From: Sipunculus nudus
Lineage: Eukaryota > Annelida > Sipuncula > Golfingiida > Sipunculidae
Assembly: GCA_026874595.1 (NCBI GenBank)
Contig: CM049318.1
Coordinates: 26,376,956-26,440,955, forward strand
Length of the DNA stretch: 64,000 nucleotides
Direction: 5' to 3'
Shown: piece after piece, positions 39,200 to 52,787 of the stretch
Layout: every line of letters begins with the position of its first letter
Numbering within the stretch: position 1 is the first letter of the stretch
Position numbers and translations under genes: made by a program
The notes under the pieces: generated by a model
Database searches by the model: none
The model's input: the letters and a program-made list of their open reading frames with translations, nothing else
Told to the model about the DNA's origin: nothing

Positions 39200-40233
39200 G
39201 TTATTTGCAATATTTTAAAGTTGAAAATTTGACGAATATACCATATCCCAAGGGGGAATGAATCAAATATTGCGTAACTCTACTTTTAATTTAAATTTAA
39301 CGTAAGCTATATTTTATATTTTAAAATACTTCGAAATTGTTAGTTAACCCGAAATAAGTAAGGACATAGAATGAGAATCCGGGTTTTTTTATATACGCAA
39401 CACTATCCAAAAAGAAGGCCTTACTCTGTTATACTCTTAGCCCATTCCTCAATTTATTAAACGGTTACAGGTGAAACTGCAAAGAACGGCTCAAATCTGT
39501 GCATTTCATTTCTTACTATTATTTTCACTATCTAAGTGTTAAGTTTAAAAAATTTACTATACCATGCTCTCTCCTCATCGTTTATATATTCACTGATCCT
39601 CCGCTCGTTATCGCACAGGTATTCTACAAAGACGGAGATTTGAACAGTGTACAGCATCTCACGAATATTCAACTACGCACCAACTAAATTAAGACTTGTC
39701 ATTCCTATTTTAAATGTCTTTCTAATAAACATGCTTGACGATAACACATAAAAATAACCTCCTCTTTTTTACATCAGAAATACTACAACATCTGCAAATG
39801 AACAAATGTGCCACAGTTTTAGTAGTTGAATGTTTGATCGAGATTGCGTAATTCCTGGAGAGTGAATAATAGATTACGTAATGAGCATTTCGTAAACAGG
39901 AAAATTAACCTCAGTTTCATGTTTGATCCCGTTTTTCATGACACTCAAATAATCGCTCAAATTCGAATATGATCAAATCAGAGGAACCAAACAATCTATT
40001 TTGAACCAAATGTAAAAAAAATGTTACTTCTGCTTATTTGGTCAAATCCGTATGGCGATCAAAAGAGTAGTGTACTCTTTCATTATGTGCCAAACGAACA
40101 TATTGGATTGACCAAGCAAGCAGACAACATTACATTTGATTAATCAGATACATTATTTTTCTGATATTCTGTCAAGACGACATTAAAATTCACAGTTTAT
40201 TCCATCAGGCATTTTTCAACATCTGCAGATGAA
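39200..40233. repeat. Monomer M37, class B2 with A patch
   Basis: B2 with the short A patch (GATAACAC...ACCTCC) near 39739-39770, ATCTATTTTGAACC and GACCAAGCAAGC; the last two recur in M41, M47, M51 and, for the first, M60. Confidence 0.92.
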
Positions 40234-41265
40234 GTTATTTGCAATATTTTTAAGTTCAATATTTCATGAATATACAATATCCCAAGGGGAAATAATCAAA
40301 TATTGCGTAACTCTAATTTTAATTTTAAGTTTAATGTATGCTATATTTTCTTTTTAAGATACTTCGAAAATGTTATAGTAAACTCGAAATAAGTAAGGGC
40401 ATAGAATGAGAATCTGTTTTATTTTATATACGCAACACTATCCAAAAAGAAGACCTTACTCTGTTATACTCTTAGCCCATTCCTCAATTTATAAAAGGGT
40501 TCCAAGTGTAACTGCAAAGTAAGGCTCAAATCTTTGCATTTCATTTCTTACTATTATTTTCACTATCTAACTGTAAAGTTTAAAAAAAAATTACTATACC
40601 ATGCTCTCTCCTCATCCTTTAGTGTATTCACTGATCCTCCGCTTATTTTTGCACAGGCATTCTACAAAGACTGAGATTTGAACAGTGTACAGCATCTCAC
40701 GAATATTCAACTACGCACCGACTAAATTAAGACTTGTCATTCTCTTTTTAACTGTCATTCTAATAAACATGCTTGACGATAACACATAAAAATAACCTCC
40801 TCTTTTTTACATGAGAAATACTACATCTGCAGATGAACAAATGTGCCACAGTTTTAGTAGTTGAATGTTTGATCGAGATTGCGTACTTCCAGGAATGTGA
40901 ATAAAAGAATACGTAATGAGCATTTCGTAAAGATGACAATTAACCTCAGTTTCATGTTTGATCCCGTTTTAATGCCACTCAATTAATCGCTCAAATTCGA
41001 ATATGATAATATCAGAAGATCCAAACCATCTATATAGCACCAAATGTAAAAAATGTTACTTCTGCTTATTTGGTCAAATCCGTATGGCGATCAAAAGAGT
41101 AGTGTACTCTTTCATTATATGCCAAAAGAACATATTGGATTGACCGAGCAAGCAGACAACATAACATTTGATTAATCAGATATTGCATTTTTCTGTTATT
41201 CTGTCAAGACGACATAAAAATTCACATGTAATTCCATTAGGCATTTTTCAACATCTGCAGATGAA
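40234..41265. repeat. Monomer M38, class A
   Basis: Class A; private GTATGCTATATT near 40337, CACCGACTAAA near 40717 and ACATGAGAAATAC near 40809. Confidence 0.92.
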
Positions 41266-42303
41266 GTTATTTGCAATATTTTAAAGTGGAAAATTTGACG
41301 AATATACCATATCCCAAGGGGGAATGAATCGAATATTTCGTAACTCTACTTTTAATTTAAATTTAACGTAAGCTATATTTTCTATTTTAAAATACTTCGA
41401 AAATGTTATAGTTAACCCGAAATAAATAAGGGCATAGAATGAGAATCTGGTTTTTTTTTCATATACGCAACACTTTCCAAAAAGAAGACCTTACTCTGTT
41501 GTACTCTTAGCCCATTCCTCAATTTATTAAACGGTTACAGGTGAAACTGCAAAGAACGGCTAGATTCTGTGCATTTCATTTCTTACTATTATTTTCACTA
41601 TCTAAGTGTTAAGTTTAAAAAATTTACTATACCATGCTCTCTCCTCATCGTTTATATATTCACTGATCCTCCGCTCGTTATCGCACAGGTATTCTACAAA
41701 GACTGAGATTTGAACAGTGTACAGCATCTCACGAATATTCAACTACGCACCAACTTAATTAAGACTTGTCATTCCTTTTTTAAATGTCTTTCTAATAAAC
41801 ATGCTTGACGATATCACATAAAAATAAAATCCTCATTTTTACATCAGAAATACTACAACATCTGCAAATGAACAAATGTGCCACAGTTTTAGTACTTGAA
41901 TATTTGATCGAGATTGCGTAATTCCTGGAGAGTGAATAATAGATTACGTAATGAGCATTTCGTAAACAGGAAAATTAATCTCAGTTTCATGTTTGATCCC
42001 GTTTTTCATGACACTCAAACAATCGCTCAAATTCGAATATGATCAAATCAGAGGAACCAAACAATCTATATTGAACCAAATGTAAAAAAAATGTTACTTC
42101 TGCTTATTTGGTCAAATCCGTATGGCGATCAAAAGAGTAGTGTATTCTTTCATTATGTGCCAAACGAACATATTGGATTGACCGAGCAAGCAGACAACAT
42201 TACATTTGATTAATCAGATACATTATTTTTCTGTTATTCTGTCAAGACGACATTAAAATTCACAGTTTATTCCATCAGGCACTTTTCAACATCTGCAGAT
42301 GAA
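41266..42303. repeat. Monomer M39, class B1
   Basis: B1 with private GAATCGAATATTTCG near 41326 and a tail mixing TACATTATTTTTCTG (B) with TTATTCTG (A-like). The tail ends CAGGCACTTTTC. Confidence 0.9.
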
Positions 42304-43333
42304 GTTATTTGCAATATTTTTAAGTTCAATATTTCATGAATATACAATATCCCAAGGGGAAATAATCAAATATTGCGTAACTCTAATTTTAATTTTAAGT
42401 TTAATGTAAGCTATATTTTCTTTTAAGATACTTCGAAAATTTTATAGTAAACTTGAAAAAAGTAAGGGCATAGAATGAGAATCTGTTTTATTTTATATAC
42501 GCAACACTATCCAAAAAGAAGACCTTACTCTGTTATACTCTTAGCCCATTCCTCAATTTATAAAAGGGTTCCAAGTGTAACTGCAAAGTAAGGCTCAAAT
42601 CTTTGCATTTCATTTCTTACTATTATTTTCACTATCTTACTGTAAAGTTTTAAAAAAAATTACTATACCATGCTCTCTCCTCATCGTTTATTTATTCACT
42701 GATCCTCCGTTCGTTATCGCACAGGTATTCTACAAAGACTGAGATTTGAACAGTGTACAGCATCTCACGAATATTCAACTACGCACCAACTAAATTAAGA
42801 CTTGTCATTCTCTTTTTAACTGTCATTCTAATAAACATGCTTGACGATAACACATAAAAATAACCTCCTCTTTTTCACATCAGAAATACTACATCTGCAG
42901 ATGAACAAATGTGCCACAGTTTTAGTAGTTGAATGTTTGATCGAGATTGCGTACTTCCAGGAATGTGAATAAAAGAATACGTAATGAGCATTTCGTAAAG
43001 ATGACAATTAACCTCAGTTTCATGTTTGATCCCGTTTTAATGCCACTCAATTAATCGCTCAAATTCGAATATGATAATATCAGAAGATCTAAACCATCTA
43101 TATAGCACCAAATGTAAAAAATGTTACTTCTGCTTATTTGGTCAAATCCGTATGGCGATCAAAAGAGTAGTGTACTCTTTCATTATATGCCAAAAGAACA
43201 TATTGGATTGACCGAGCAATCAGACAACATAACATTTGATTAATCAGATATTGCATTTTTCTGTTATTCTGTCAAGACGACATAAAAATTCACATGTAAT
43301 TCCATTAGGCATTTTTCAACATCTGCAGATGAA
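42304..43333. repeat. Monomer M40, class A with internal B tract
   Basis: A monomer with a B-type tract from about 42685 to 42768 (CATCGTTTATTTATT, CGTTATCGCACAGGTATTC, CTCACGAAT), flanked by A on both sides. Head marks TTTTCTTTTAAG and AAACTTGAAAAAAG are shared with M50. Confidence 0.9.
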
Positions 43334-44366
43334 GTTATTTGCAATATTTTAAAGTTGAAAATTTGACGAATATACCATATCCCAAGGGGGAATGAATCAA
43401 ATATTGCGTAACTCTACTTTTAATTTAAATTTAACGTAAGCTATATTTTCTATTTTAAAATACTTCGAAATTGTTAGTTAACCCGAAATAAGTAAGGACA
43501 TAGAATGAGAATCCGGGTTTTTTTATATACGCAACACTATCCAAAAAGAAGGCCTTACTCTGTTATACTCTTAGCCCATTCCTCAATTTATTAAACGGTT
43601 ACAGGTGAAACTGCAAAGAACGGCTCAAATCTGTGCATTTCATTTCTTACTATTATTTTCACTATCTAAGTGTTAAGTTTAAAAAATTTACTATACCATG
43701 CTCTCTCCTCATCGTTTATATATTCACTGATCCTCCGCTCGTTATCGCACAGGTATTCTACAAAGACTGAGATTTGAACAGTGTACAGCATCACACGAAT
43801 ATTCAACTACGCACCAACTAAATTAAGACTTGTCATTCCTATTTTAAATGTCTTTCTAATAAACATGCTTGACGATAACACATAAAAATAACCTCCTTTT
43901 TTTACATCAGAAATACTACAACATCTGCAAATGAACAAATGTGCAACAGTTTTAGTAGTTGAATGTTTGATCGAGATTGCGTAATTCCTGGAGAGTGAAT
44001 AATAGATTACGTAATGAGCATTTCGTAAACAGGAAAATTAACCTCAGTTTCATGTTTGATCCCGTTTTTCATGACACTCAAATAATCGCTCAAATTCGAA
44101 TATGATCAAATCAGAGGAACCAAACAATCTATTTTGAACCAAATGTAAAAAAAATGTTACTTCTGCTTATTTGGTCAAATCCGTATGGCGATCAAAAGAG
44201 AAGTGTACTCTTTCATTATGTGCCAAACGAACATATTGGATTGACCAAGCAAGCAGACAACATTACATTTGATTAATCAGATACATTATTTTTCTGATAT
44301 TCTGTCAAGACGACATTAAAATTCACAGTTTATTCCATCAGGCATTTTTCAACATCTGCAGATGAA
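43334..44366. repeat. Monomer M41, class B2 with A patch
   Basis: B2 with CAGCATCACACG near 43786, GTGCAACAG near 43941 and AAAAGAGAAGTG near 44192; all three recur in M51, 10,484 bp later. Confidence 0.93.
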
Positions 44367-45397
44367 GTTATTTGCAATATTTTTAAGTTCAATATTTCAT
44401 GAATATACAATATCCCAAGGGGAAATAATCAAATATTGCGTAACTCTAATTTTAATTTTAAGTTTAATGTAAGCTATATTTTCTTTTTAAGATACTTCGA
44501 AAATGTTATAGTAAACTCGAAATAAGTAAGGGCATAGAATGAGAATCTGTTTTATTTTATATACGCAACACTATCCAAAAAGAAGACCTTACTCTGTTAT
44601 ACTCTTAGGCCATTCCTCAATTTATAAAAGGGTTCCAAGTGTAACTGCAAAGTAAGGCTCAAATCTTTGCATTTCATTTCTTACTATTATTTTCACTATC
44701 TTACTGTAAAGTTTAAAAAAAAATTACTATACCATGCTCTCTCCTCATCCTTTAGTGTATTCACTGATCCTCCGCTTATTTTTGCAAAGGCATTCTACAA
44801 AGACTGAGATTTGAACAGTGTACAGCATCTCATGAATATTCAACTACGCACCAACTCAATTAAGACTTGTCATTCTCTTTTTAACTGTCATTCTAATAAA
44901 CATGCTTGACGATAACACATAAAAATAACCTCCTCTTTTTACATGAGAAATACTACATCTGCAGATGAACAAATGTGCCACAGTTTTAGTAGTTGAATGT
45001 TTGATCGAGATTGCGTACTTCCAGGAGAGTGAATAAAAGAATACGTAATGAGCATTTCGTAAAGATGACAATTAACCTCAGTTTCATGTTTGATCCCGTT
45101 TTAATGCCACTCAATTAATCGCTCAAATTCGAATATGATAATATCAGAAGATCCAAACCATCTATATAGCACCAAATGTAAAAAATGTTACTTCTGCTTA
45201 TTTGGTCAAATCCGTATGGCGATCAAAAGAGTAGTGTACTCTTTCATTATATGCCAAAAGAACATATTGGATTGACCGAGCAAGCAGACAACATAACATT
45301 TGATTAATCAGATATTGCATTTTTCTGTTATTCTGTCAAGACGACATAAAAATTCACATGTAATTCCATTAGGCATTTTTCAACATCTGCAGATGAA
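44367..45397. repeat. Monomer M42, class A
   Basis: A with CTTAGGCCATTCC, GCAAAGGCATTC, CAACTCAATTAAG and CCAGGAGAGTG; all recur in M52 (+10,484). Confidence 0.93.
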
Positions 45398-46514
45398 GTT
45401 ATTTGCATTATTTTAAAGTTGAAAATTTGACGAATATACCATATCCCAAGGGGGAATGAATCAAATATTGCGTAACTCTACTTTTAATTTAAATTTAAGT
45501 TCAATATTTCATTAATATACAATATCCCAAGGGGAAATAATCAAATATTGCGTAACTCTACTTTTAATTTAAATTTAACGTAAGCTATATTTTCTATTTT
45601 AAAATACTTCGAAATTGTTAGTTAACCCGAAATAAGTCCGGACATAGAATGAGAATCCGGGTTTTTTTATATAAGCAACACTATCCAAAAGGAAGGCCTT
45701 ACTCTGTTATACTCTTAGCCCATTCCTCAATTTATAAAAGGGTTCCAAGTGTAACTGCAAAGTAAGGCTCAAATCTTTGCATTTCATTTCTTACTATTAT
45801 TTTCACTATCTAACTGTAAAGTTTAAAAAAAAATTACTATACCATGCTCTCTCCTCATCCTTTAGTGTATTCACTGATCCTCCGCTTATTTTTGCACAGG
45901 CATTCTACAAAGACTGAGAATTGAACAGTGTACAGCATCTCATGAATATTCAACTACGCACCAACTAAATTAAGACTTGTCATTCCTATTTTAAATGTCT
46001 TTCTAATAAACATGCTTGACGATATCACATAAAAATAAACTCCTCATTTTTACATCAGAAATACTACAACATCTGCAAATGAACAAATGTGCCACCGTTT
46101 TAGTAGTTGAATGTTTGATCGAGATTGCGTAATTCCTGGAGAGTGAATAATAGATTACGTAATGAGCATTTCGTAAACAGGAAAATTAACCTCAGTTTCA
46201 TGTTTGATCCCGTTTTTCATGACACTCAAACAATCGCTCAAATTCGAATATGATCAAATCAGAGGAACCAAACAATCTATATTGGACCAAATGTAAAAAA
46301 AATGTTACTTCTGCTTATTTGGTCAAATCCGTATGGCGATCAAAAGAGTAGTGTACTCTTTCATCATATGCCAAAAGAACATATTGGATTGACCGAGCAA
46401 GCAGACAACATAACATTTGATTAATCAGATATTGCATTTTTCTGTTATTCTGTCAAGACGACATAAAAATTCACATGTAATTCCATTAGGCATTTTTCAA
46501 CATCTGCAGATGAA
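45398..46514. repeat. Monomer M43, chimeric B with 80-bp insertion
   Basis: 1,117 bp. An A-type 80-bp segment is inserted at 45499-45578. Then B2 (AAGTCCGGACATAG, GAATCCGGG), A between about 45735 and 45950, B again, and an A tail (CATCATATGCC). ATTGGACC near 46282 is a tracer seen again in M53 and M56. Confidence 0.92.
45499..45578. repeat. 80-bp partial duplication in M43
   Basis: Begins with the class A head (GTTCAATATTTC) joined to the B word AAATTTAA and ends at the next AAATTTAA, so the join shares TTTAA between partners. Equivalent insertions lie at 51775-51854 and 55983-56062. Confidence 0.9.
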
Positions 46515-47548
46515 GTTATTTGCAATATTTTAAAGTTGAAAATTTGACGAATATACCATATTCCAAGGGGAAATGAATCAAATATTGCGTGACTCTACTT
46601 TTAATTTAAATTTAACGTAAGCTATATTTTATATTTTAAAATACTTCAAAATTGTTAGTTAACCCGAAATAAGTAAGGACATAGAATGAGAATCCGGGTT
46701 TTTTTTATATACGCAACACTATCCAAAAAGAAGGCCTTACTCTGTTATACTCTTAGCCCATTCCTCAATTTATTAAACGGTTACAGGTGAAACTGCAAAG
46801 AACGGCTCAAATCTGTGCATTTCATTTCTTACTATTATTTTCACTATCTAAGTGTTAAGTTTAAAAAATTTACTATACCATGCTCTCTCCTCATCGTTTA
46901 TTTATTCACTGATCCTCCGCTCGTTATCGCACAGGTATTCTACAAAGACTGAGATTTGAACAGTGTACAGCATCTCACGAATATTCAACTACGCACCAAC
47001 TAAATTAAGACTTGTCATTCCTATTTTAAATGTCTTTCTAATAAACATGCTTGACGATATCACATAAAAATAAACTCCTCATTTTTACATCAGAAATACT
47101 ACAACATCTGCAAATGAACAAATGTGCCACAGTTTTAGTAGTTGAATGTTTGATCGAGATTGCGTAATTCCTGGAGAGTGAATAATAGATTACGTAATGA
47201 GCATTTCGTAAACAGGAAAATTAACCTCAGTTTCATGTTTGATCCCGTTTTTCATGACACTCAAATAATCGCTCAAATTCGAATATGATCAAATCAGAGG
47301 AACAAAACAATCTATATTGAACCAAATGTAAAAAAATGTTACTTCTGCTTATTTGGTCAAATCCGTATGGCGATCAAAACAGTAGTGTACTCTTTCATTA
47401 TGTGCCAAACGAACATATTGGATTGACCGAGCAAGCAGACAACATTACATTTGATTAATCAGATACATTATTTTTCTGATATTGTGTCAAAACGACATTA
47501 AAATTCACAGTTTATTCCATCAGGCACTTTTCAACATCTGCAGATGAA
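46515..47548. repeat. Monomer M44, class B2
   Basis: B2 with CATATTCCAAGGGG, GCGTGACTC, CTTCAAAATTG and GATATTGTGTCAAAACG; M54 and M57 carry the same set. CAAAACAGTAGTG near 47375 changes one hairpin arm. Confidence 0.93.
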
Positions 47549-48579
47549 GTTATTCGCAATATTTTTAAGTTCAATATTTCATGAATATACAATATCCCAA
47601 GGGGAAATAATCAAATATTGCGTAACTCTAATTTTAATTTTAAGTTTAATGTAAGCTATATTTTCTTTTTAAGATACTTCGAAAATGTTATAGTAAACTC
47701 GAAAAAAGTAAGGGCATAGAATGAGAATCTGTTTTATTTTATATACGCAACACTATCCAAAAAGAAGACCTTACTCTGTTATACTCTTAGCCCATTCCTC
47801 AATTTATAAAAGGGTTCCAAGTGTAACTGCAAAGTAAGGCTCAAATCTTTGCATTTCATTTCTTACTATTATTTTCACTATCTAACTGTAAAGTTTAAAA
47901 AAAAATTACTATACCATGCTCTCTCCTCATCCTTTAGTGTATTCACTGATCCTCCGCTTATTTTTGCACAGGCATTCTACAAAGACTGAGATTTGAACAG
48001 TGTACAGCATCTCATGAATATTCAACTACGCACCAACTAAATTAAGACTTGTCATTCTCTTTTTAACTGTCATTCTAATAAACATGCTTGACGATAACAC
48101 ATAAAAATAACCTCCTCTTTTTACATCAGAAATACTACATCTGCAGATGAACAAATGTGCCACAGTTTTAGTAGTTGAATGTTTGATCGAGATTGCGTAC
48201 TTCCAGGAATGTGAATAAAAGAATACGTAATGAGCATTTCGTAAAGATGACAATTAACCTCAGTTTCATGTTTGATCCCGTTTTAATGCCACTCAATTAA
48301 TCGCTCAAATTCGAATATGATAATATCAGAAGATCCAAACCATCTATATAGCACCAAATGTAAAAAATGTTACTTCTGCTTATTTGGTCAAATCCGTATG
48401 GCGATCAAAAGAGTAGTGTACTCTTTCATTATATGCCAAAAGAACATATTGGATTGACCGAGCAAGCAGACAACATAACATTTGATTAATCAGATATTGC
48501 ATTTTTCTGTTATTCTGTCAAGACGACATAAAAATTCACATGTAATTCCATTAGGCATTTTTCAACATCTGCAGATGAA
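47549..48579. repeat. Monomer M45, class A
   Basis: A with head TTATTCGCAATATT and CTCGAAAAAAGTAAG; close copies are M55 and M58. Confidence 0.93.
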
Positions 48580-49607
48580 ATTATTTGCAATATTTTAAAG
48601 TTGAAAATTTGACGAATATACCATATCCCAAGGGGGAATGAATCAAATATTGCGTAACTCTACTTTTAATTTAAATTTAACGTAAGCTATATTTTATATT
48701 TTAAAATACTTCGAAATTGTTAGTTAACCCGAAATAAGTAAGGACATAGAATGAGAATCCGGGTTTTTTTTATATACGCAACACTATCCAAAAATAAGGC
48801 CTTACTCTGTTATACTCTTAGCCCATTCCTCAATTTATTAAACGGTTACAGGTGAAACTGCAAAGAACGGCTCAAATCTGTGCATTTCATTTCTTACTAT
48901 TATTTTCACTATCTAAGTGTTAAGTTTAAAAAATTTACTATACCATGCTCTCTCCTCATCGTTTATTTATTCACTGATCCTCCGCTCGTTATCGCACAGG
49001 TATTCTACAAAGACTGAGATTTGAACAGTGTACAGCATCTCATGAATATTCAACTACGCACCAACTAAATTAAGACTTGTCATTCTCTTTTTAACTGTCA
49101 TTCTAATAAACATGCTTGACGATAACACATAAAAATAACCTCCTCTTTTTACATGAGAAATACTACATCTGCAGATGAACAAATGTGCCACAGTTTTAGT
49201 AGTTGAATGTTTGATCGAGATTGCGTACTTCCAGGAATGTGAATAAAAGAATACGTAATGAGCATTTCGTAAAGATGACAATTAACCTCAGTTTCATGTT
49301 TGATCCCGTTTTAATGCCACTCAATTAATCGCTCAAATTCGAATATGATAATATCAGAAGATCCAAACCATCTATATAGCACCAAATGTAAAAAATGTTA
49401 CTTCTGCTTATTTGGTCAAATCCGTATGGCGATCAAAAGAGTAGTGTACTCTTTCATTATATGCCAAAAGAACATATTGGATTGACCGAGCAATCAGACA
49501 ACATAACATTTGATTAATCAGATATTGCATTTTTCTGTTATTCTGTCAAGACGACATAAAAATTCACATGTAATTCCATTAGGCATTTTTCAACATCTGC
49601 AGATGAA
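48580..49607. repeat. Monomer M46, chimera B then A
   Basis: B2 to about 49020, then A to the end, switching in the conserved stretch around ATTCTACAAAGACTGAG. Starts ATTATTTGC instead of GTTATTTGC. Copies: M56 (first three quarters) and M59. Confidence 0.92.
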
Positions 49608-50641
49608 GTTATTTGCAATATTTTAAAGTTGAAAATTTGACGAATATACCATATCCCAAGGGGGAATGAATCAAATATTGCGTAACTCTACTTTTAATTT
49701 AAATTTAACGTAAGCTATATTTTCTATTTTAAAATACTTCGAAATTGTTAGTTAACCCGAAATAAGTAAGGACATAGAATGAGAATCCGGGTTTTTTTAT
49801 ATACGCAACACTATCCAAAAAGAAGGCCTTACTCTGTTATACTCTTAGCCCATTCCTCAATTTATTAAACGGTTACAGGTGAAACTGCAAAGAACGGCTC
49901 AAATCTGTGCATTTCATTTCTTACTATTATTTTCACTATCTAAGTGTTAAGTTTAAAAAATTTACTATACCATGCTCTCTCCTCATCGTTTATATATTCA
50001 CTGATCCTCCGCTCGTTATCGCACAGGTATTCTACAAAGACTGAGATTTGAACAGTGTACAGCATCTCACGAATATTCAACTACGCACCAACTAAATTAA
50101 GACTTGTCATTCCTATTTTAAATGTCTTTCTAATAAACATGCTTGACGATAACACATAAAAATAACCTCCTTTTTTTTACATCAGAAATACTACAACATC
50201 TGCAAATGAACAAATGTGCCACAGTTTTAGTAGTTGAATGTTTGATCGAGATTGCGTAATTCCTGGAGAGTGAATAATAGATTACGTAATGAGCATTTCG
50301 TAAACAGGAAAATTAACCTCAGTTTCATGTTTGATCCCGTTTTTCATGACACTCAAATAATCGCTCAAATTCGAATATGATCAAATCAGAGGAACCAAAC
50401 AATCTATTTTGAACCAAATGTAAAAAAAATGTTACTTCTGCTTATTTGGTCAAATCCGTATGGCGATCAAAAGAGTAGTGTACTCTTTCATTATGTGCCA
50501 AACGAACATATTGGATTGACCAAGCAAGCAGACAACATTACATTTGATTAATCAGATACATTATTTTTCTGATATTCTGTCAAGACCACATTAAAATTCA
50601 CAGTTTATTCCATCAGGCATTTTTCAACATCTGCAGATGAA
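49608..50641. repeat. Monomer M47, class B2 with A patch
   Basis: B2 carrying the ACCTCC A patch near 50150 and ATCTATTTTGAACC; M60 is the same type at +13,580. Confidence 0.93.
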
Positions 50642-51673
50642 GTTATTTGCAATATTTTTAAGTTCAATATTTCATGAATATACAATATCCCAGGGGGAAA
50701 TAATCAAATATTGCGTAACTCTAATTTTAATTTTAAGTTTAATGTAAGCTATATTTTCTTTTTAAGATACTTCGAAAATGTTATAGTAAACTCGAAATAA
50801 GTAAGGGCATAGAATGAGAATCTGTTTTATTTTATATACGCAACACTATCCAAAAAGAAGACCTTACTCTGTTATACTCTTAGCCCATTCCTCAATTTAT
50901 AAAAGGGTTCCAAGTGTAACTGCAAAGTAAGGCTCAAATCTTTGCATTTCATTTCTTACTATTATTTTCACTATCTTACTGTAAAGTTTAAAAAAAAATT
51001 ACTATACCATGCTCTCTCCTCATCCTTTAGTGTATTCACTGATCCTCCGCTTATTTTTGCACAGGCAATCTACAAAGACTGAGATTTGAACAGTGTACAG
51101 CATCTCATGAATATTCAACTACGCACCAACTAAATTAAGACTTGTCATTCTCTTTTTAACTGTCATTCTAATAAACATGCTTGACGATAACACATAAAAA
51201 TAACCTCCTCTTTTTTACATCAGAAATACTACATCTGCAGATGAACAAATGTGCCACAGTTTTAGCAGTTGAATGTTTGATCGAGATTGCGTACTTCCAG
51301 GAATGTGAATAAAAGAATACGTAATGAGCATTTCGTAAAGATGACAATTAACCTCAGTTTCATGTTTGATCCCGTTTTAATGCCACTCAATTAATCGCTC
51401 AAATTCGAATATGATAATATCAGAAGATCCAAACCATCTATATAGCACCAAATGTAAAAAATGTTACTTCTGCTTATTTGGTCAAATCCGTATGGCGATC
51501 AAAAGAGTAGTGTACTCTTTCATTATATGCCAAAAGAACATATTGGATTGACCGAGCAAGCAGACAACATACCATTTGATTAATCATATATTGCATTTTT
51601 CTGTTATTCTGTCAAGACGACATAAAAATTCACATGTAATTCCATTAGGCATTTTTCAACATCTGCAGATGAA
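50642..51673. repeat. Monomer M48, class A
   Basis: Class A; private CCCAGGGGG near 50689, GGCAATCTAC near 51064, AACATACCATTTG near 51566. Confidence 0.93.
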
Positions 51674-52787
51674 GTTATTTGCATTATTTTAAAGTTGAAA
51701 ATTTGACGAATATACCATATCCCAAGGCGGAATGAATCAAATATTGCGTAACTCTACTTTTAATTTAAATTTAAGTTCAATATTTCATTAATATACAATA
51801 TCCCAAGGGGAAATAATCAAATATTGCGTAACTCTACTTTTAATTTAAATTTAACGTAAGCTATATTTTCTATTTTAAAATACTTCGAAATTGTTAGTTA
51901 ACCCGAAATAAGTAAGGACATAGAATGAGAATCCGGGTTTTTTTATATACGCAACACTATCCAAAAAGAAGGCCTTACTCTGTAATACTCTTAGCCCATT
52001 CCTCAATTTATTAAACGGTTACAGGGGAAAGTGCAAAGAACGGCTCAAATCTGTGCATTTCATTTCTTACTATTATTTTCACTATCTAAGTGTTAAGTTT
52101 AAAAAATTTACTATACCATGCTCTCTCCTCATCGTTTATTTATTCACTGATCCTCCGCTCGTTATCGCACAGGTATTCTACAAAGACTGAGATTTGAACA
52201 GTGTACAGCATCTCACGAATATTCAACTACGCACCAACTAAATTAAGACTTGTCATTCCTATTTTAAATGTCTTTCTAATAAACATGCTTGACGATATCA
52301 CATAAAAATAAACTCCTCATTTTTACATCAGAAATACTACAACATCTGCAAATGAACAAATGTGCCACAGTTTTAGTAGTTGAATGTTTGATCGAGATTG
52401 CGTAATTCCTGGAGAGTGAATAATAGATTACGTAATGAGCATTTCGTAAACAGGAAAATTAACCTCAGTTTCATGTTTGATCCCGTTTTTCATGACACTC
52501 AAATAATCGCTCAAATTCGAATATGATCAAATCAGAGGAACCAAACAATCTATATTGAACCAAATGTAAAAAAAATGTTACTTCTGCTTATTTGGTCAAA
52601 TCCGTATGGCGATCAAAAGAGTAGTGTACTCTTTCATTATGTGCCAAACGAACATATTGGATTGACCGAGCAAGCAGACAACATTACATTTGATTAATCA
52701 GATACATTATTTTTCTGATATTCTGTCAACACGACATTAAAATTCACAGTTTATTCCATCAGGCACTTTTCAACATCTGCAGATGAA
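51674..52787. repeat. Monomer M49, class B2 with 80-bp insertion
   Basis: 1,114 bp with the insertion at 51775-51854. Unlike M43 it stays B through the middle and has a B tail; private CCAAGGCGG near 51723 and ACAGGGGAAAGTG near 52021. Confidence 0.92.
51775..51854. repeat. 80-bp partial duplication in M49
   Basis: Same join as in M43 and M53, in a monomer whose remaining sequence differs, so the insertion is older than the large duplication linking M43 and M53. Confidence 0.9.

Noticed and set aside
48026-48253. Recurrent minus-strand frame of about 70-75 codons in class A monomers, and related ~63-codon frames in class B
   Set aside because: It appears only where indels leave it open, shifts frame between neighbouring copies, has no known motif, and its conservation is explained by repeat homogenisation.
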